Source of the DNA: an uncultured bacterium
GTDB taxonomy: Bacteria; Cyanobacteriota; Vampirovibrionia; Gastranaerophilales; Gastranaerophilaceae
Length of the DNA: 30,803 nt
Assembly: GCA_902489575.1 (NCBI GenBank)
Contig: CABUAQ010000013.1
Coordinates: 1 to 30,803, forward strand
Reading direction: 5' to 3'
Part shown: positions 8,261 through 15,476 of the stretch, piece by piece
Numbering within the stretch: the stretch's first letter is position 1
How the letters are laid out: each line of letters starts with the position of its first letter
The notes under the pieces: model-generated
What the model saw: only the letters and a program-made list of their open reading frames with translations
Databases searched by the model: none
Told to the model about the DNA's origin: nothing
Program-made: the position numbers and the translations under genes

Positions 8261-8728
8261 TTAATTGCTTGCTGAATTGTATTCCTCATCTGTTACCGGT
8301 TCAAGCCATGTTGTTGTGTTGTTTGGAAGGTTTGTTTCAACAGATAAGTGAGAAAACCAGCTGTTTGGGGCTGCACCATGCCAATGCTCTACATCGATAG
8401 GGATTTTTACAACATCGCCAGTTTTAAGATTTTGGATAGGTTTATTTTTTTCCTGATATCGACCTTCGCCTGACGTAACAAGCAGTATTTGCCCGCCTGA
8501 ATGTTTGTGCCAGTTAGTCCTTGCTCCGGGTTCAAATGTTACATTTGCTATTGATGAATTCCAAATATCATCATTTGCACTCAACTTTGTAAGGTAAGTT
8601 GTTCCTGTAAAATATTGATTAAACGGATTAAGATTCCCTTTCGGAAATGGCTGCTGTAAGTCTTCTGCCATAATGGTAGATGCTCCCGTTAGCAATAATA
8701 CGGCTAATCCGATTAGTAATTTTTTCAT
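8261..8728 (-). CDS. Exported cupin resembling cupin-type hydroxynitrile lyases
   Basis: 155 residues with a signal peptide (MKKLLIGLAVLLLTGASTIMAED, likely cleavage after about Ala21) and one conserved-barrel cupin domain. Motif 1 is FEPGARTNWHKHSGGQ with probable metal ligands His74, His76 and Gln80. Motif 2 is VEHWHGAAPNSW with His115. The pattern PGART-W-H-x-H-x3-Q and HWHGAAP closely matches the manganese cupin hydroxynitrile lyase of Granulicella and related proteins of unknown physiological substrate, so the annotation is by fold and metal site only. The sequence FPKGN and YFTGTTYL before the barrel is typical of this subgroup. It is the first gene of a likely operon with dxs, has an AAGGAG ribosome binding site, and is preceded by a good promoter at 8759-8787. 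Confidence 0.8.
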   Translation of the reverse strand: MKKLLIGLAVLLLTGASTIMAEDLQQPFPKGNLNPFNQYFTGTTYLTKLSANDDIWNSSIANVTFEPGARTNWHKHSGGQILLVTSGEGRYQEKNKPIQNLKTGDVVKIPIDVEHWHGAAPNSWFSHLSVETNLPNNTTTWLEPVTDEEYNSASN

Positions 8729-8758
8729 AATTAGCTCCTTATCATTTTATATTAATAG

Positions 8759-8787
8759 ATTACAACTTGATAGTTGCTATCAGTCAA
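8759..8787 (-). promoter_or_regulatory. Sigma-70 type promoter of the cupin-dxs unit with internal palindrome
   Basis: On the minus strand TTGACT (8787-8782) and TGTAAT (8764-8759) are separated by 17 bases, a good housekeeping promoter. The spacer carries the perfect inverted repeat TGATAG-TTG-CTATCA (8768-8782), touching the -35 hexamer, a likely regulator binding site. Confidence 0.65.
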
Positions 8788-8820
8788 CCCCTTTTTTGTA
8801 AAATTTACTTAAAATTTAAA

Positions 8821-8853
8821 AAACCGGCAACTATAAAAGGTTGTCGGTTTTTT
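8821..8853. terminator. Bidirectional intrinsic terminator
   Basis: An 11-bp stem with one G-T pair (8821-8831 with 8840-8850, AACCGGCAAC/GTTGTCGGTT) and an 8-nt loop. T runs lie on both outgoing strands. In context it ends transcription of the hydrolase gene (8882-9859, minus) before the cupin promoter. Confidence 0.75.
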
Positions 8854-8881
8854 ACGGTAAAAAGTAAGTAATCGGAGAAAA

Positions 8882-9859
8882 TTATTTGTGTAGAGCTTTT
8901 TTTAGGATTTTACATGCTAGTATAAATGCACTTTTTGTTTGACTTGAGTTTTGCAAAGCATTAAGTACCATAAAATCATGAATAGTTCCGTTAATCCGAA
9001 CACTTGTAACATCAACCCCTGCTTGAGTGAGTTTTTGTGCATAGTATTCGCCTTCATCACGCAGAACATCATTTTCAGCCGTAATTATAAGCGCCGGAGC
9101 CAACGTTTTAAGATCTTTAATTTCTGATTTTATTGGAGATAGATTAGGATTGTTTCTAAGTTTTTTGTCGGGTGCATAGGCATTTATAAACCATTCCATT
9201 GCTTTTTTACTGAGCCAGGGTCCATTTTTGAAACTTTCATAAGAACTTGATTCCATATTTAAATCAGTAACAGGGTAAAACAATGCTTGAAATTTCAATT
9301 CCGGTCCGCCATTTTTTTTTGTTTTTCTTGCAATAACGGCTGCCATATTGCCTCCGGCACTGTCACCGGCTATTGCAATTCTTGTTTGATCGATGTTGAA
9401 TTCTTCTGGATGTTCTGCTATGTATTCCAACACCCCATATGATTCATCAAGTGCAATTGGATAATGTGCTTTCGGCGATAGCGTAAATTTTACAAAAAAT
9501 ACTGCTGATTTGGATTGTTTTGCAAGTTTTTTTATCAGAGTGTCGTGTGTTTGTTCGCTGCCCATAATCCATCCGCCGCCATGAAGATATATGATTGCAG
9601 GAAGAGTTTCTTTGCAGTCTTGCGGCCGTACAATTCTTACTTCAACATTTCCGGCATCTCTTGTTGGTATTGTTTTATCCTGAATATCAGCTTCAATATC
9701 AATATCAATATCATTTGCAGTTTGAATATCTTCCAGAAAATTCCTTGCCTGTTCAGGGCTCATTTCATAAAGGGGTTTTGTATCTTTTTGAGAAAGTTTA
9801 TCTATAAATTCTTGAACTGTTTTAGACAGATTTGGATTTTTAGAATTTGGCTGATGCAT
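8882..9859 (-). CDS. Alpha/beta hydrolase of the hormone-sensitive lipase (HSL) family
   Basis: 325 residues, a cytoplasmic carboxylesterase-type enzyme acting on short-chain or acetyl esters; the substrate is not predictable. The HSL family signature is present: oxyanion motif HGGGW 93-97, nucleophile Ser167 in GDSAGG, acid Asp264 in AENDVLRDEG, and base His294 in GTIHDFMVL. Positions and total length fit the family. A non-catalytic helical N-terminus (1-60) precedes the fold, with a run of alternating Asp/Ile (50-59) encoded by an imperfect GATATT microsatellite. The start follows AGGAGG. It has its own terminator downstream (8821-8853) and faces away from the serine operon, so it is probably a single-gene unit. 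Confidence 0.85.
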   Translation of the reverse strand: MHQPNSKNPNLSKTVQEFIDKLSQKDTKPLYEMSPEQARNFLEDIQTANDIDIDIEADIQDKTIPTRDAGNVEVRIVRPQDCKETLPAIIYLHGGGWIMGSEQTHDTLIKKLAKQSKSAVFFVKFTLSPKAHYPIALDESYGVLEYIAEHPEEFNIDQTRIAIAGDSAGGNMAAVIARKTKKNGGPELKFQALFYPVTDLNMESSSYESFKNGPWLSKKAMEWFINAYAPDKKLRNNPNLSPIKSEIKDLKTLAPALIITAENDVLRDEGEYYAQKLTQAGVDVTSVRINGTIHDFMVLNALQNSSQTKSAFILACKILKKALHK

Positions 9860-9994
9860 TTTTTCCTCCTATATTGACAAATTGAGATTAAATTAAAGAT
9901 TGTTTCCTTGCATCCTGCCATGGGATAAATTTTTGTTAAAAACTATCTTTTCTATTATGTCTGTAATATCATAAGAAAATACAAAGGAGGATAT

Positions 9995-11146
9995 ATGAAA
10001 GATAAAACTTTTTTAATGATACCGGGTCCAACACCAGTGCCTGAGTCTGTAATGTTAGAGATTGCAAAACACCCTATAGGACACAGAAGCTCGGAATTTT
10101 CCTCCATATTAGAAGAAGTTTATGCAAATTTGAAATATGTATTTCAAACAGAAAATGACGTATTTATGTTTACATCAAGCGGGACAGGTGCAATGTGTGC
10201 TGCTTTGGAAAATTTACTGAATCCAAAAGATAAAGTGCTGTGTTTGGTACTTGGAAATTTTGGCAACAGGTGGGTAAAAATTGCTCAATCCCGCGGTGCA
10301 GAAGTTGAAAAAATTGAGGTTGAAGCAGGAGAAGTTATCGATCCTGAGGTTTTAAGAAAACGTTTGGCTGATGATGTAAATAAAGAAATTAAAGTTGTAA
10401 CACTTACTCACAGTGAAACTTCAACAGGGGCAGCCAATGATGTAAAAACTTTATGTTCAATTATCCGTGAGCATGGTGCGATTTCTGTTGTAGACGGGGT
10501 TACCAGTGTGTGTGCTATGCCTTGTAAGCCTGATGAGTGGGGTATTGATGTTTTAGTTTCCGGTTCTCAAAAAGGATTTATGGTGCCGCCGGGACTTGCG
10601 TTTTTGACTGCGAATGAAAGGGCATGGAAAGTTTATGAGCAATGTGAACATCCTAGTTTCTATTTTGATTGGGGTGCTTACAGAAAATCCACCCGTGCTA
10701 ATTCTACTCCGTATACTCCTGCTGTTAATTTGATTTCAGGTTTAAATGTTGCGTTAAAAATGATTAAAGAAGAAGGTATTGATAATATGAATGCCCGTCA
10801 TAAACGTCATGCAATGGCATTGCGCGCAGCCCTGAGAGCCATAGGGTTGGAGTTGCTTGTTAAAGATGATAAAAATGCAAGTTATTCAATAACTTCAATA
10901 TTGCCTCCGGAAGGTATTTCTGTTCCGGATATCAGGAAGACTTTAAAACAGGATTATGATATTGTTGTTGCTAACGGGCAAAATCAATTAAAAGATAAAA
11001 TTTTCAGAATGGGAACTTTAGGATTTGTTTGTGACAGAGATTTAATCTCGTCGGTTGGAGCACTTGAAGCTTCGTTGTTAAAACTTGGTCACAAGTTTAC
11101 ATTGGGCGAAGGTGTAAAAACGCTTATTACAGAATTAAACAAATAA
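9995..11146 (+). CDS. Class V aminotransferase, probable phosphoserine-forming aminotransferase of the serine operon
   Basis: 383 residues of the alanine-glyoxylate/serine-pyruvate aminotransferase type (PLP fold type I, class V). Seen: MIPGPTPVPESV at the start, IGHRSSEF 28-35, TSSGTGAM 60-67 for phosphate binding, Asp167 in VVDGVTS, and Schiff-base Lys193 in SGSQKGFM. By sequence alone it would be called a serine-glyoxylate or alanine-glyoxylate aminotransferase. Its position 19 bases before serA, with serB next, indicates that it makes 3-phosphoserine from 3-phosphohydroxypyruvate and glutamate, in place of a canonical serC, which is absent here. Similar enzymes do this job in some thermophiles and archaea. 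The start follows a very strong AAGGAGG site with 6 bases to ATG. First gene of the operon. Confidence 0.85.
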   Translation: MKDKTFLMIPGPTPVPESVMLEIAKHPIGHRSSEFSSILEEVYANLKYVFQTENDVFMFTSSGTGAMCAALENLLNPKDKVLCLVLGNFGNRWVKIAQSRGAEVEKIEVEAGEVIDPEVLRKRLADDVNKEIKVVTLTHSETSTGAANDVKTLCSIIREHGAISVVDGVTSVCAMPCKPDEWGIDVLVSGSQKGFMVPPGLAFLTANERAWKVYEQCEHPSFYFDWGAYRKSTRANSTPYTPAVNLISGLNVALKMIKEEGIDNMNARHKRHAMALRAALRAIGLELLVKDDKNASYSITSILPPEGISVPDIRKTLKQDYDIVVANGQNQLKDKIFRMGTLGFVCDRDLISSVGALEASLLKLGHKFTLGEGVKTLITELNK

Positions 11147-11165
11147 ATCACGGAGGTTAAAATTA

Positions 11166-12758
11166 ATGAAAGTTTTAGTTACAGATAAAATTAATGAAAC
11201 AGCAGGACGAATTATTGAACCTGCAGCTGAGGTAGAATTCTTGCCTACTATGAGTGAAGAAGAATTAATCAAAATTATTCCGCAATATGATGCTTTAATG
11301 GTAAGAAGTCAAACAAAAGTTACTTCTGCAATTATAGATGCCGGTGTAAATTTAAAAATAATAGGCAGAGCAGGTGTTGGAGTTGATAATATTGATGTTG
11401 ATGCTGCAACTCAAAAAGGAATTATAGTTGTTAATTCTCCTGATGGAAATACAATGGCTGCAGCTGAACATACTGTTGCTTTGATGCTTGCAATGGCAAG
11501 AAATATTGCTCCTGCTGCTGCTTCAACAAAAGCCGGTAAATGGGATAGGTCAAAATTTACCGGCTGTGAATTGTATAAAAAAACTTTAGGTATTATAGGG
11601 CTTGGTAAAATAGGTTCACATGTTGCTGAAGTTGCCAGAGCACTAGGCATGAAACTTGTTGTTTTTGATCCTTATGCATCTAAAGAGCTTGTTGAAAAAA
11701 TGGGTGCTGAATATGTTGATAAAATTGATAACTTCTGGGGAAAATGCGATTTTATAACGGTTCATGTCCCGAAAACAAAAGATACTGTTAATTTAATAAA
11801 TAAAGATACAATCGATAAAATGAAAGATGGAGTTCGTCTTGTTAACTGTGCCCGTGGCGGAATTATCAATGAAGCAGATTTGAAAAATGCTATTGATAGC
11901 GGTAAAGTTGCAGCAGCAGCAATTGATGTTTATGAAAATGAACCTAAAATTGAAGAATGTCCTTTGATAAATTGTCAGGGAAATATTGTTCTTACCCCGC
12001 ATTTAGGAGCAAGTACTCAGGAAGCTCAGATGAATGTTGCTGTTGATGTTGCAGAACAGATAAAAGAAGTTCTGTCAGGCGGTTCAGCTTCTTCTGCTGT
12101 AAATATTCCATCACTTCGTCCTGACAAGCTTGAACCGGTGAAAGATTATATGCTTATTGCTCAAAATTCAGGAGAGCTTGCAGCACAAATCTCTGACGGT
12201 GTTATTAAATCAATTGAAATTACAGCTCAAGGTGATCTTGCGGATTTGGATATCCAACCGCTTGAAGTTGCTGTTTTAAAAGGTGTTCTATCTACTAGTT
12301 TAGAAGGGGTAAATTATGTTAATGCACCGTTTTTAGCTAAAAAACGCAGTATTGATATTATTTCTACCCGCTCAAAAGTTAAATGTAATTTTGCGGGTCT
12401 TTTGACAATAAAACTTGCTACTGATAAAGGGGTTACGGTTGTTTCAGGTGCTGTTGTTGCCAAAGATATTCCAAGAATTGTTAAAATTAATGATTACGAA
12501 ACAAGTATTCGTCCTCAAAAACATATGCTTCTTGTTCCTCACGTGAATAAGCCGTCTATGATTGCAAAGGTTGCCATGGTTATTGGAGAAAACAATATAA
12601 ATATCGGTTCAATGAATGTTGTTCAAAAAAATGATAAGCATGAAACTGAGTCAATAATGGTTATAAATATTGATTCTGAGGTTAATAACGATGTGCTTGT
12701 TGCAATAAGTAAAATTGATGGGGTTCACGATCCTAAGTACACAAAATTGAGTGCATAA
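11166..12758 (+). CDS. serA: D-3-phosphoglycerate dehydrogenase
   Basis: 530 residues; oxidises 3-phosphoglycerate to 3-phosphohydroxypyruvate with NAD+, the committed step of serine synthesis. Seen: GRAGVGVDNID 67-77, NAD-binding GLGKIGS 145-151 with the acidic residue at FDPYAS 167-172, catalytic Arg230 in NCARGG, Glu259 in YENEP and His279 in TPHLGAS. After the catalytic domain come an allosteric substrate-binding domain (about 310-450) and a C-terminal ACT domain (about 453-530, MLLVPHVNKPSMIAKVAMVI), where serine usually acts as feedback inhibitor. This is the long form found in many bacteria, including cyanobacteria and Bacillus. GGAGG precedes the ATG. Middle gene of the serine operon, 19 bases from each neighbour. 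Confidence 0.95.
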   Translation: MKVLVTDKINETAGRIIEPAAEVEFLPTMSEEELIKIIPQYDALMVRSQTKVTSAIIDAGVNLKIIGRAGVGVDNIDVDAATQKGIIVVNSPDGNTMAAAEHTVALMLAMARNIAPAAASTKAGKWDRSKFTGCELYKKTLGIIGLGKIGSHVAEVARALGMKLVVFDPYASKELVEKMGAEYVDKIDNFWGKCDFITVHVPKTKDTVNLINKDTIDKMKDGVRLVNCARGGIINEADLKNAIDSGKVAAAAIDVYENEPKIEECPLINCQGNIVLTPHLGASTQEAQMNVAVDVAEQIKEVLSGGSASSAVNIPSLRPDKLEPVKDYMLIAQNSGELAAQISDGVIKSIEITAQGDLADLDIQPLEVAVLKGVLSTSLEGVNYVNAPFLAKKRSIDIISTRSKVKCNFAGLLTIKLATDKGVTVVSGAVVAKDIPRIVKINDYETSIRPQKHMLLVPHVNKPSMIAKVAMVIGENNINIGSMNVVQKNDKHETESIMVINIDSEVNNDVLVAISKIDGVHDPKYTKLSA

Positions 12759-12777
12759 TTTGGGGGGCAACTAAAGT

Positions 12778-13398
12778 ATGAAATTAGCAGTTTTTGATTT
12801 TGATTCAACTCTTATGGACGGTGAAACTCTGGAATTTCTAGCAAGAGAAATTGGAATTGAGCGAAAAGTTAAGGAAATCACAGAACAGGCAATGTGTGGA
12901 GAATTAGACTTTTTTGAAAGTCTTACTCACCGCGTTTATCTACTAAAAGGACTTGAGATAGAAAAAGTAAACAGGATTTGTGCAGATTTACCGATTGTGA
13001 GCGGGGCAAAAAGTGCTGTACAATACTTGAAAGACAAGGGTTATAAAGTTATTTGCTTTTCAGGCGGTTTCAAAATCGCTACCGAGCCTTTTGTTAGTAA
13101 ATTGGGACTTGATGCAGCTTTTTCCAATACTTTACATGTTAAAAACGGTGTTTTGACCGGTCTTGTGGGCGGCGAAATGATGTTTAACAACAGCAAAGGC
13201 GAGATGTTAAAACGCTTGCAGAAAATTATGGGCTTAACTCCTGCTGATACTTTAGTTGTAGGTGACGGAGCAAATGATTTAAGCATGTTCGAATATGCGG
13301 ATACAAGGATTGCTTTTTGCGCCAAACCGATATTAAAACAAAAGGCTAATTTAATTGTTGATATAAAAGATTTAGGTATTATTTCAACATTAGTATGA
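12778..13398 (+). CDS. serB: Phosphoserine phosphatase (HAD superfamily)
   Basis: 206 residues; hydrolyses L-3-phosphoserine to serine, completing the pathway. HAD motifs: motif I DFDST 7-11 with nucleophile Asp7 and Asp9, motif II Ser95 in CFSGGF, a Lys near 140 in NNSKGEML, and motif IV GDGANDLSM 162-170. The helical cap (about 15-75) matches the SerB subgroup, including Glu14 in TLMDGETLEF. There is no N-terminal ACT extension. The start follows TGGGGGG, a strong if unusual site, 19 bases after serA. The operon ends at the terminator 13421-13453. Related HAD phosphatases exist, but the context makes SerB by far the best call. Confidence 0.9.
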   Translation: MKLAVFDFDSTLMDGETLEFLAREIGIERKVKEITEQAMCGELDFFESLTHRVYLLKGLEIEKVNRICADLPIVSGAKSAVQYLKDKGYKVICFSGGFKIATEPFVSKLGLDAAFSNTLHVKNGVLTGLVGGEMMFNNSKGEMLKRLQKIMGLTPADTLVVGDGANDLSMFEYADTRIAFCAKPILKQKANLIVDIKDLGIISTLV

Positions 13399-13420
13399 AA
13401 TTAAGTTGCCGATTTTTGTG

Positions 13421-13453
13421 AATTTTGCGCCGGATTTTATCCGGCGCAAAATT
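13421..13453. terminator. Strong shared terminator between convergent genes
   Basis: A 15-bp perfect stem (13421-13435 with 13439-13453; GCGCCGGAT/ATCCGGCGC core) with a TTT loop. It lies between the serB stop and the stop of the convergent histidine kinase gene, so it probably serves both. The flanking T runs are short. Confidence 0.8.
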
Positions 13454-13456
13454 TTA

Positions 13457-14629
13457 TCATGATACATTTGTTAGTTGTGATTGGTTAATCGATATGTTTA
13501 TCGGTATTTTAAAACCGAAAATGCAAGTATTATCTTTATAACTTTTGGCGTATATTTCACCATGGTGTAGTGTAATTACCTGTTTTGACAAATAAAGCCC
13601 CAATCCGGTACTTGTTTTATTGAAATGTGCAAATTTTGTTTTTTTGTACTTATCAAATATAGTTTTTAATTCATTTTCAGGTATTTGTTTGCTTTTATTT
13701 TTTATATACAAATTCAAATAATTGTTTTGTTCTTCTACATGTATGTATATCGTACTGTTTGGATAACTGTAAGTTATTGCATTTGATAAAAGGTTTACTA
13801 TTACACGTTTTATTTGAAGCTTGTCTGCAATGACATTATATTTATTATAATCGCTCACAAATTCTATTGTAAGGTTGTTTTGTTTTTTTAAAGCTTTTGT
13901 GTCATCGCATATTTCATTTATTACAGATATGATATCAAATTCTTCTTTTTGTAGAGTTACAGATCCGTTGTCGTGATTATATGTATCCATAATAGTTCCT
14001 ATAAGATCGGACATATATTTACAAGAATTATGCGTTAGGGTAATCATTTCAAATTGTTCAGAATTTAATTTTCCAAAAGTGCCATCAAGTAAAAGATTTA
14101 AGATATTTATTTGAGCATGGGTTGGGGTCTTAAGATCATGAGTTAATGTTGCGACAAATGATTGTTTATTTTTTTCCAGATTTTTTTCGTTATCAATATT
14201 TTGTAGGAGAACTATAAAACCTGTGATATTGTTATTCCTGTCCGGGATAGGAGATTTTATTATTTGATAGGAATGAGATTCGTTTCCTGTTTCTATTATT
14301 GTTTTTTCCAGTGTTAACGTTTTTTTTGTTTTGAGAACGATTGCATCTTCTCTTAGTATATTTTCTATATCAGTGTTCGGGTAAATATCATAAATACTTT
14401 TTGTTTTTAATTTTTTGTGCGGGTAGTTTATCATTTTTGCGAATTCATTATTTGCAAATGTTATTTTCCCTTCCAAATCTTTTGAATAAATTCCTACTGG
14501 CAAGTTATTCATGAGAGTTTCTAAAAAGGTCTCTCTCTTTTTTTGATTAAGACATTTGTACTGCCAATATAGTTGTATGCCAATAATTATTGCTATACCT
14601 GATATTAAGAAATAACTCATATTAAACAT
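13457..14629 (-). CDS. PAS-containing membrane histidine kinase with an atypical ATP-binding domain
   Basis: 390 residues. One membrane segment (about 4-23, MSYFLISGIAIIIGIQLYW) anchors it with almost nothing outside, so sensing is likely cytoplasmic, through the PAS domain (about 37-148; NLPVGIYSKDLEGKITFANN). The HisKA domain has phospho-acceptor His164 in TLTHDLKTPTH. The HATPase domain keeps the N box (LSNAITYS, Asn283) and G2 box (TGLGLYLSKQ 341-350). The G1 box, normally Asp-x-Gly-x-Gly, reads NKSKQ at 311-315, losing the adenine-contacting Asp and both glycines. ATP binding may be weakened or lost. No response regulator is adjacent, so the partner is unknown. No clear Shine-Dalgarno precedes the ATG. 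Single gene, facing the serine operon. Confidence 0.85.
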   Translation of the reverse strand: MFNMSYFLISGIAIIIGIQLYWQYKCLNQKKRETFLETLMNNLPVGIYSKDLEGKITFANNEFAKMINYPHKKLKTKSIYDIYPNTDIENILREDAIVLKTKKTLTLEKTIIETGNESHSYQIIKSPIPDRNNNITGFIVLLQNIDNEKNLEKNKQSFVATLTHDLKTPTHAQINILNLLLDGTFGKLNSEQFEMITLTHNSCKYMSDLIGTIMDTYNHDNGSVTLQKEEFDIISVINEICDDTKALKKQNNLTIEFVSDYNKYNVIADKLQIKRVIVNLLSNAITYSYPNSTIYIHVEEQNNYLNLYIKNKSKQIPENELKTIFDKYKKTKFAHFNKTSTGLGLYLSKQVITLHHGEIYAKSYKDNTCIFGFKIPINISINQSQLTNVS

Positions 14630-14671
14630 AGTTTTATCTATACTATATTATGAAATTATATTGGGGATGTG

Positions 14672-14691
14672 TATTACCCAGGTGGGTGATA
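14672..14691. promoter_or_regulatory. Imperfect palindrome upstream of the histidine kinase gene
   Basis: ACCCA-GG-TGGGT (14676-14687) is a perfect core, extended to about 14672-14691 with one mismatch. It lies about 45 bases upstream of the kinase start (14629), close to AT-rich -10-like sequence, and could be an operator. It could also be a minor RNA hairpin in the spacer after the rubrerythrin terminator. Confidence 0.25.
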
Positions 14692-14694
14692 ATT

Positions 14695-14725
14695 AAAAAA
14701 TCCGGTTAAGTAAATAACCGGATTT
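14695..14725 (-). terminator. Intrinsic terminator after rubrerythrin
   Basis: An 11-bp perfect stem (14698-14708 with 14715-14725, AATCCGGTTA/TAACCGGATT) with a 6-nt loop and a run of six T on the minus strand. It ends the reverse rubrerythrin transcript 30 bases after its stop. Confidence 0.85.
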
Positions 14726-14754
14726 GTGATATTAACTAACAGAGTTTTTTAAGG

Positions 14755-15291
14755 TTACGAAAAGTATCTTTTTAATAACCCATCAAAGCCTTTACCATGA
14801 CGGGCTTCATCTTTAGCCATTTCGTGAACTGTATCGTGAATAGCATCATACCCCAATTCTTTAGCTCGTTTAGCAATAGCAAGTTTACCTTCGCAAGCTC
14901 CATGTTCTGCTTCAGCTCTTAGTTCAAGGTTTTTCTTTGTTGAATCTGTAACAACTTCACCTAATAATTCAGCAAATTTTGCTGCATGTTCAGCTTCTTC
15001 AAAGGCATATCTTTTGTAAGCTTCTGCGACTTCAGGATAACCTTCTCTTTCAGCAACTCTTGACATTGCAAGATACATCCCAACTTCTGTGCATTCACCG
15101 TTAAAGTGTGCTCTTAAGCCTTCCATGATTTCTTTATCTTCAACAACACCATCACCTACGTTGTGCTCACATGCGTAAACTTTTTCACCGCCGCCAACTT
15201 CTTTAAATGTAGTTGCGCCGCATAAAGGGCATTTTTCAGGTGCTTTATCTGCTTCTGTTGACCATCCGCATACTGTGCATACAAATTTCAT
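14755..15291 (-). CDS. Reverse rubrerythrin (rubredoxin domain N-terminal, diiron domain C-terminal)
   Basis: 178 residues from the ATG at 15291, chosen because AGGCAGGA lies directly upstream; an ATG at 15330 would add a charged 13-residue leader without such a site. Residues 1-35 are a rubredoxin-type FeS4 domain (Cys5, Cys8, Cys21, Cys24 in CTVCGW and CPLCGA). The rest is a ferritin-like four-helix bundle with diiron ligands in NGECTEVGMY, FEEAEHAAKF, AEAEHGACEGK and DEARHGKGF. Classical rubrerythrin has the rubredoxin domain at the C-terminus; this swapped order is the reverse rubrerythrin of anaerobes, which reduces hydrogen peroxide to water with NADH-derived electrons. It is cytoplasmic and protects against oxygen exposure. 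It is monocistronic with a near-consensus promoter (15344-15372) and a perfect palindrome at its -35 edge. Confidence 0.93.
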   Translation of the reverse strand: MKFVCTVCGWSTEADKAPEKCPLCGATTFKEVGGGEKVYACEHNVGDGVVEDKEIMEGLRAHFNGECTEVGMYLAMSRVAEREGYPEVAEAYKRYAFEEAEHAAKFAELLGEVVTDSTKKNLELRAEAEHGACEGKLAIAKRAKELGYDAIHDTVHEMAKDEARHGKGFDGLLKRYFS

Positions 15292-15343
15292 AATTTCCTG
15301 CCTTTCTTTAATTTTAATTTTGTCTCTCATTTTTTACATGACA

Positions 15344-15372
15344 ATTATAACAAACTTAATCTAATTTGTAAA
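15344..15372 (-). promoter_or_regulatory. Sigma-70 type promoter of reverse rubrerythrin
   Basis: On the minus strand TTTACA (15372-15367) and a perfect TATAAT (15349-15344) are spaced 17 bases apart. The predicted start near 15337 gives a leader of about 45 bases. The upstream edge overlaps the palindrome 15370-15392. Confidence 0.7.
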
Positions 15373-15392
15373 GTGGAAATTATTTCCACTTT
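15370..15392. promoter_or_regulatory. Perfect 23-bp palindrome between divergent promoters (candidate operator)
   Basis: AAAGTGGAAAT-T-ATTTCCACTTT is an 11-bp perfect inverted repeat around one base. It overlaps three bases of the rubrerythrin -35 and ends 12 bases upstream of a TTGACT on the plus strand, so one regulator could act on both genes. It does not match the classical PerR or Fur box closely. Confidence 0.5.
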
Positions 15393-15404
15393 TTGTAAGA
15401 TCTT

Positions 15405-15433
15405 TTGACTTTTTTATATTTTTGTTTTATTCT
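15405..15433 (+). promoter_or_regulatory. Candidate promoter of the TPR protein gene
   Basis: TTGACT (15405-15410) and TATTCT (15428-15433) are separated by 17 bases. The -10 is weak (four of six bases). Transcription from it would give a leader of about 40 bases before the ATG at 15477. Confidence 0.4.
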
Positions 15434-15476
15434 TCTTATATCTTGTAATTTTAATTACAATTTTGGAATTTATATT

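Noticed and set aside
9690..9715. GATATT microsatellite in the hydrolase gene as a phase-variation switch
   Set aside because: The repeat unit is six bases and in frame, so length changes would not shift the reading frame.
14755..15330. Longer start for reverse rubrerythrin at 15330
   Set aside because: The ATG at 15291 has AGGA at proper distance and begins directly with the rubredoxin domain; the 13-residue extension is not typical of the family.
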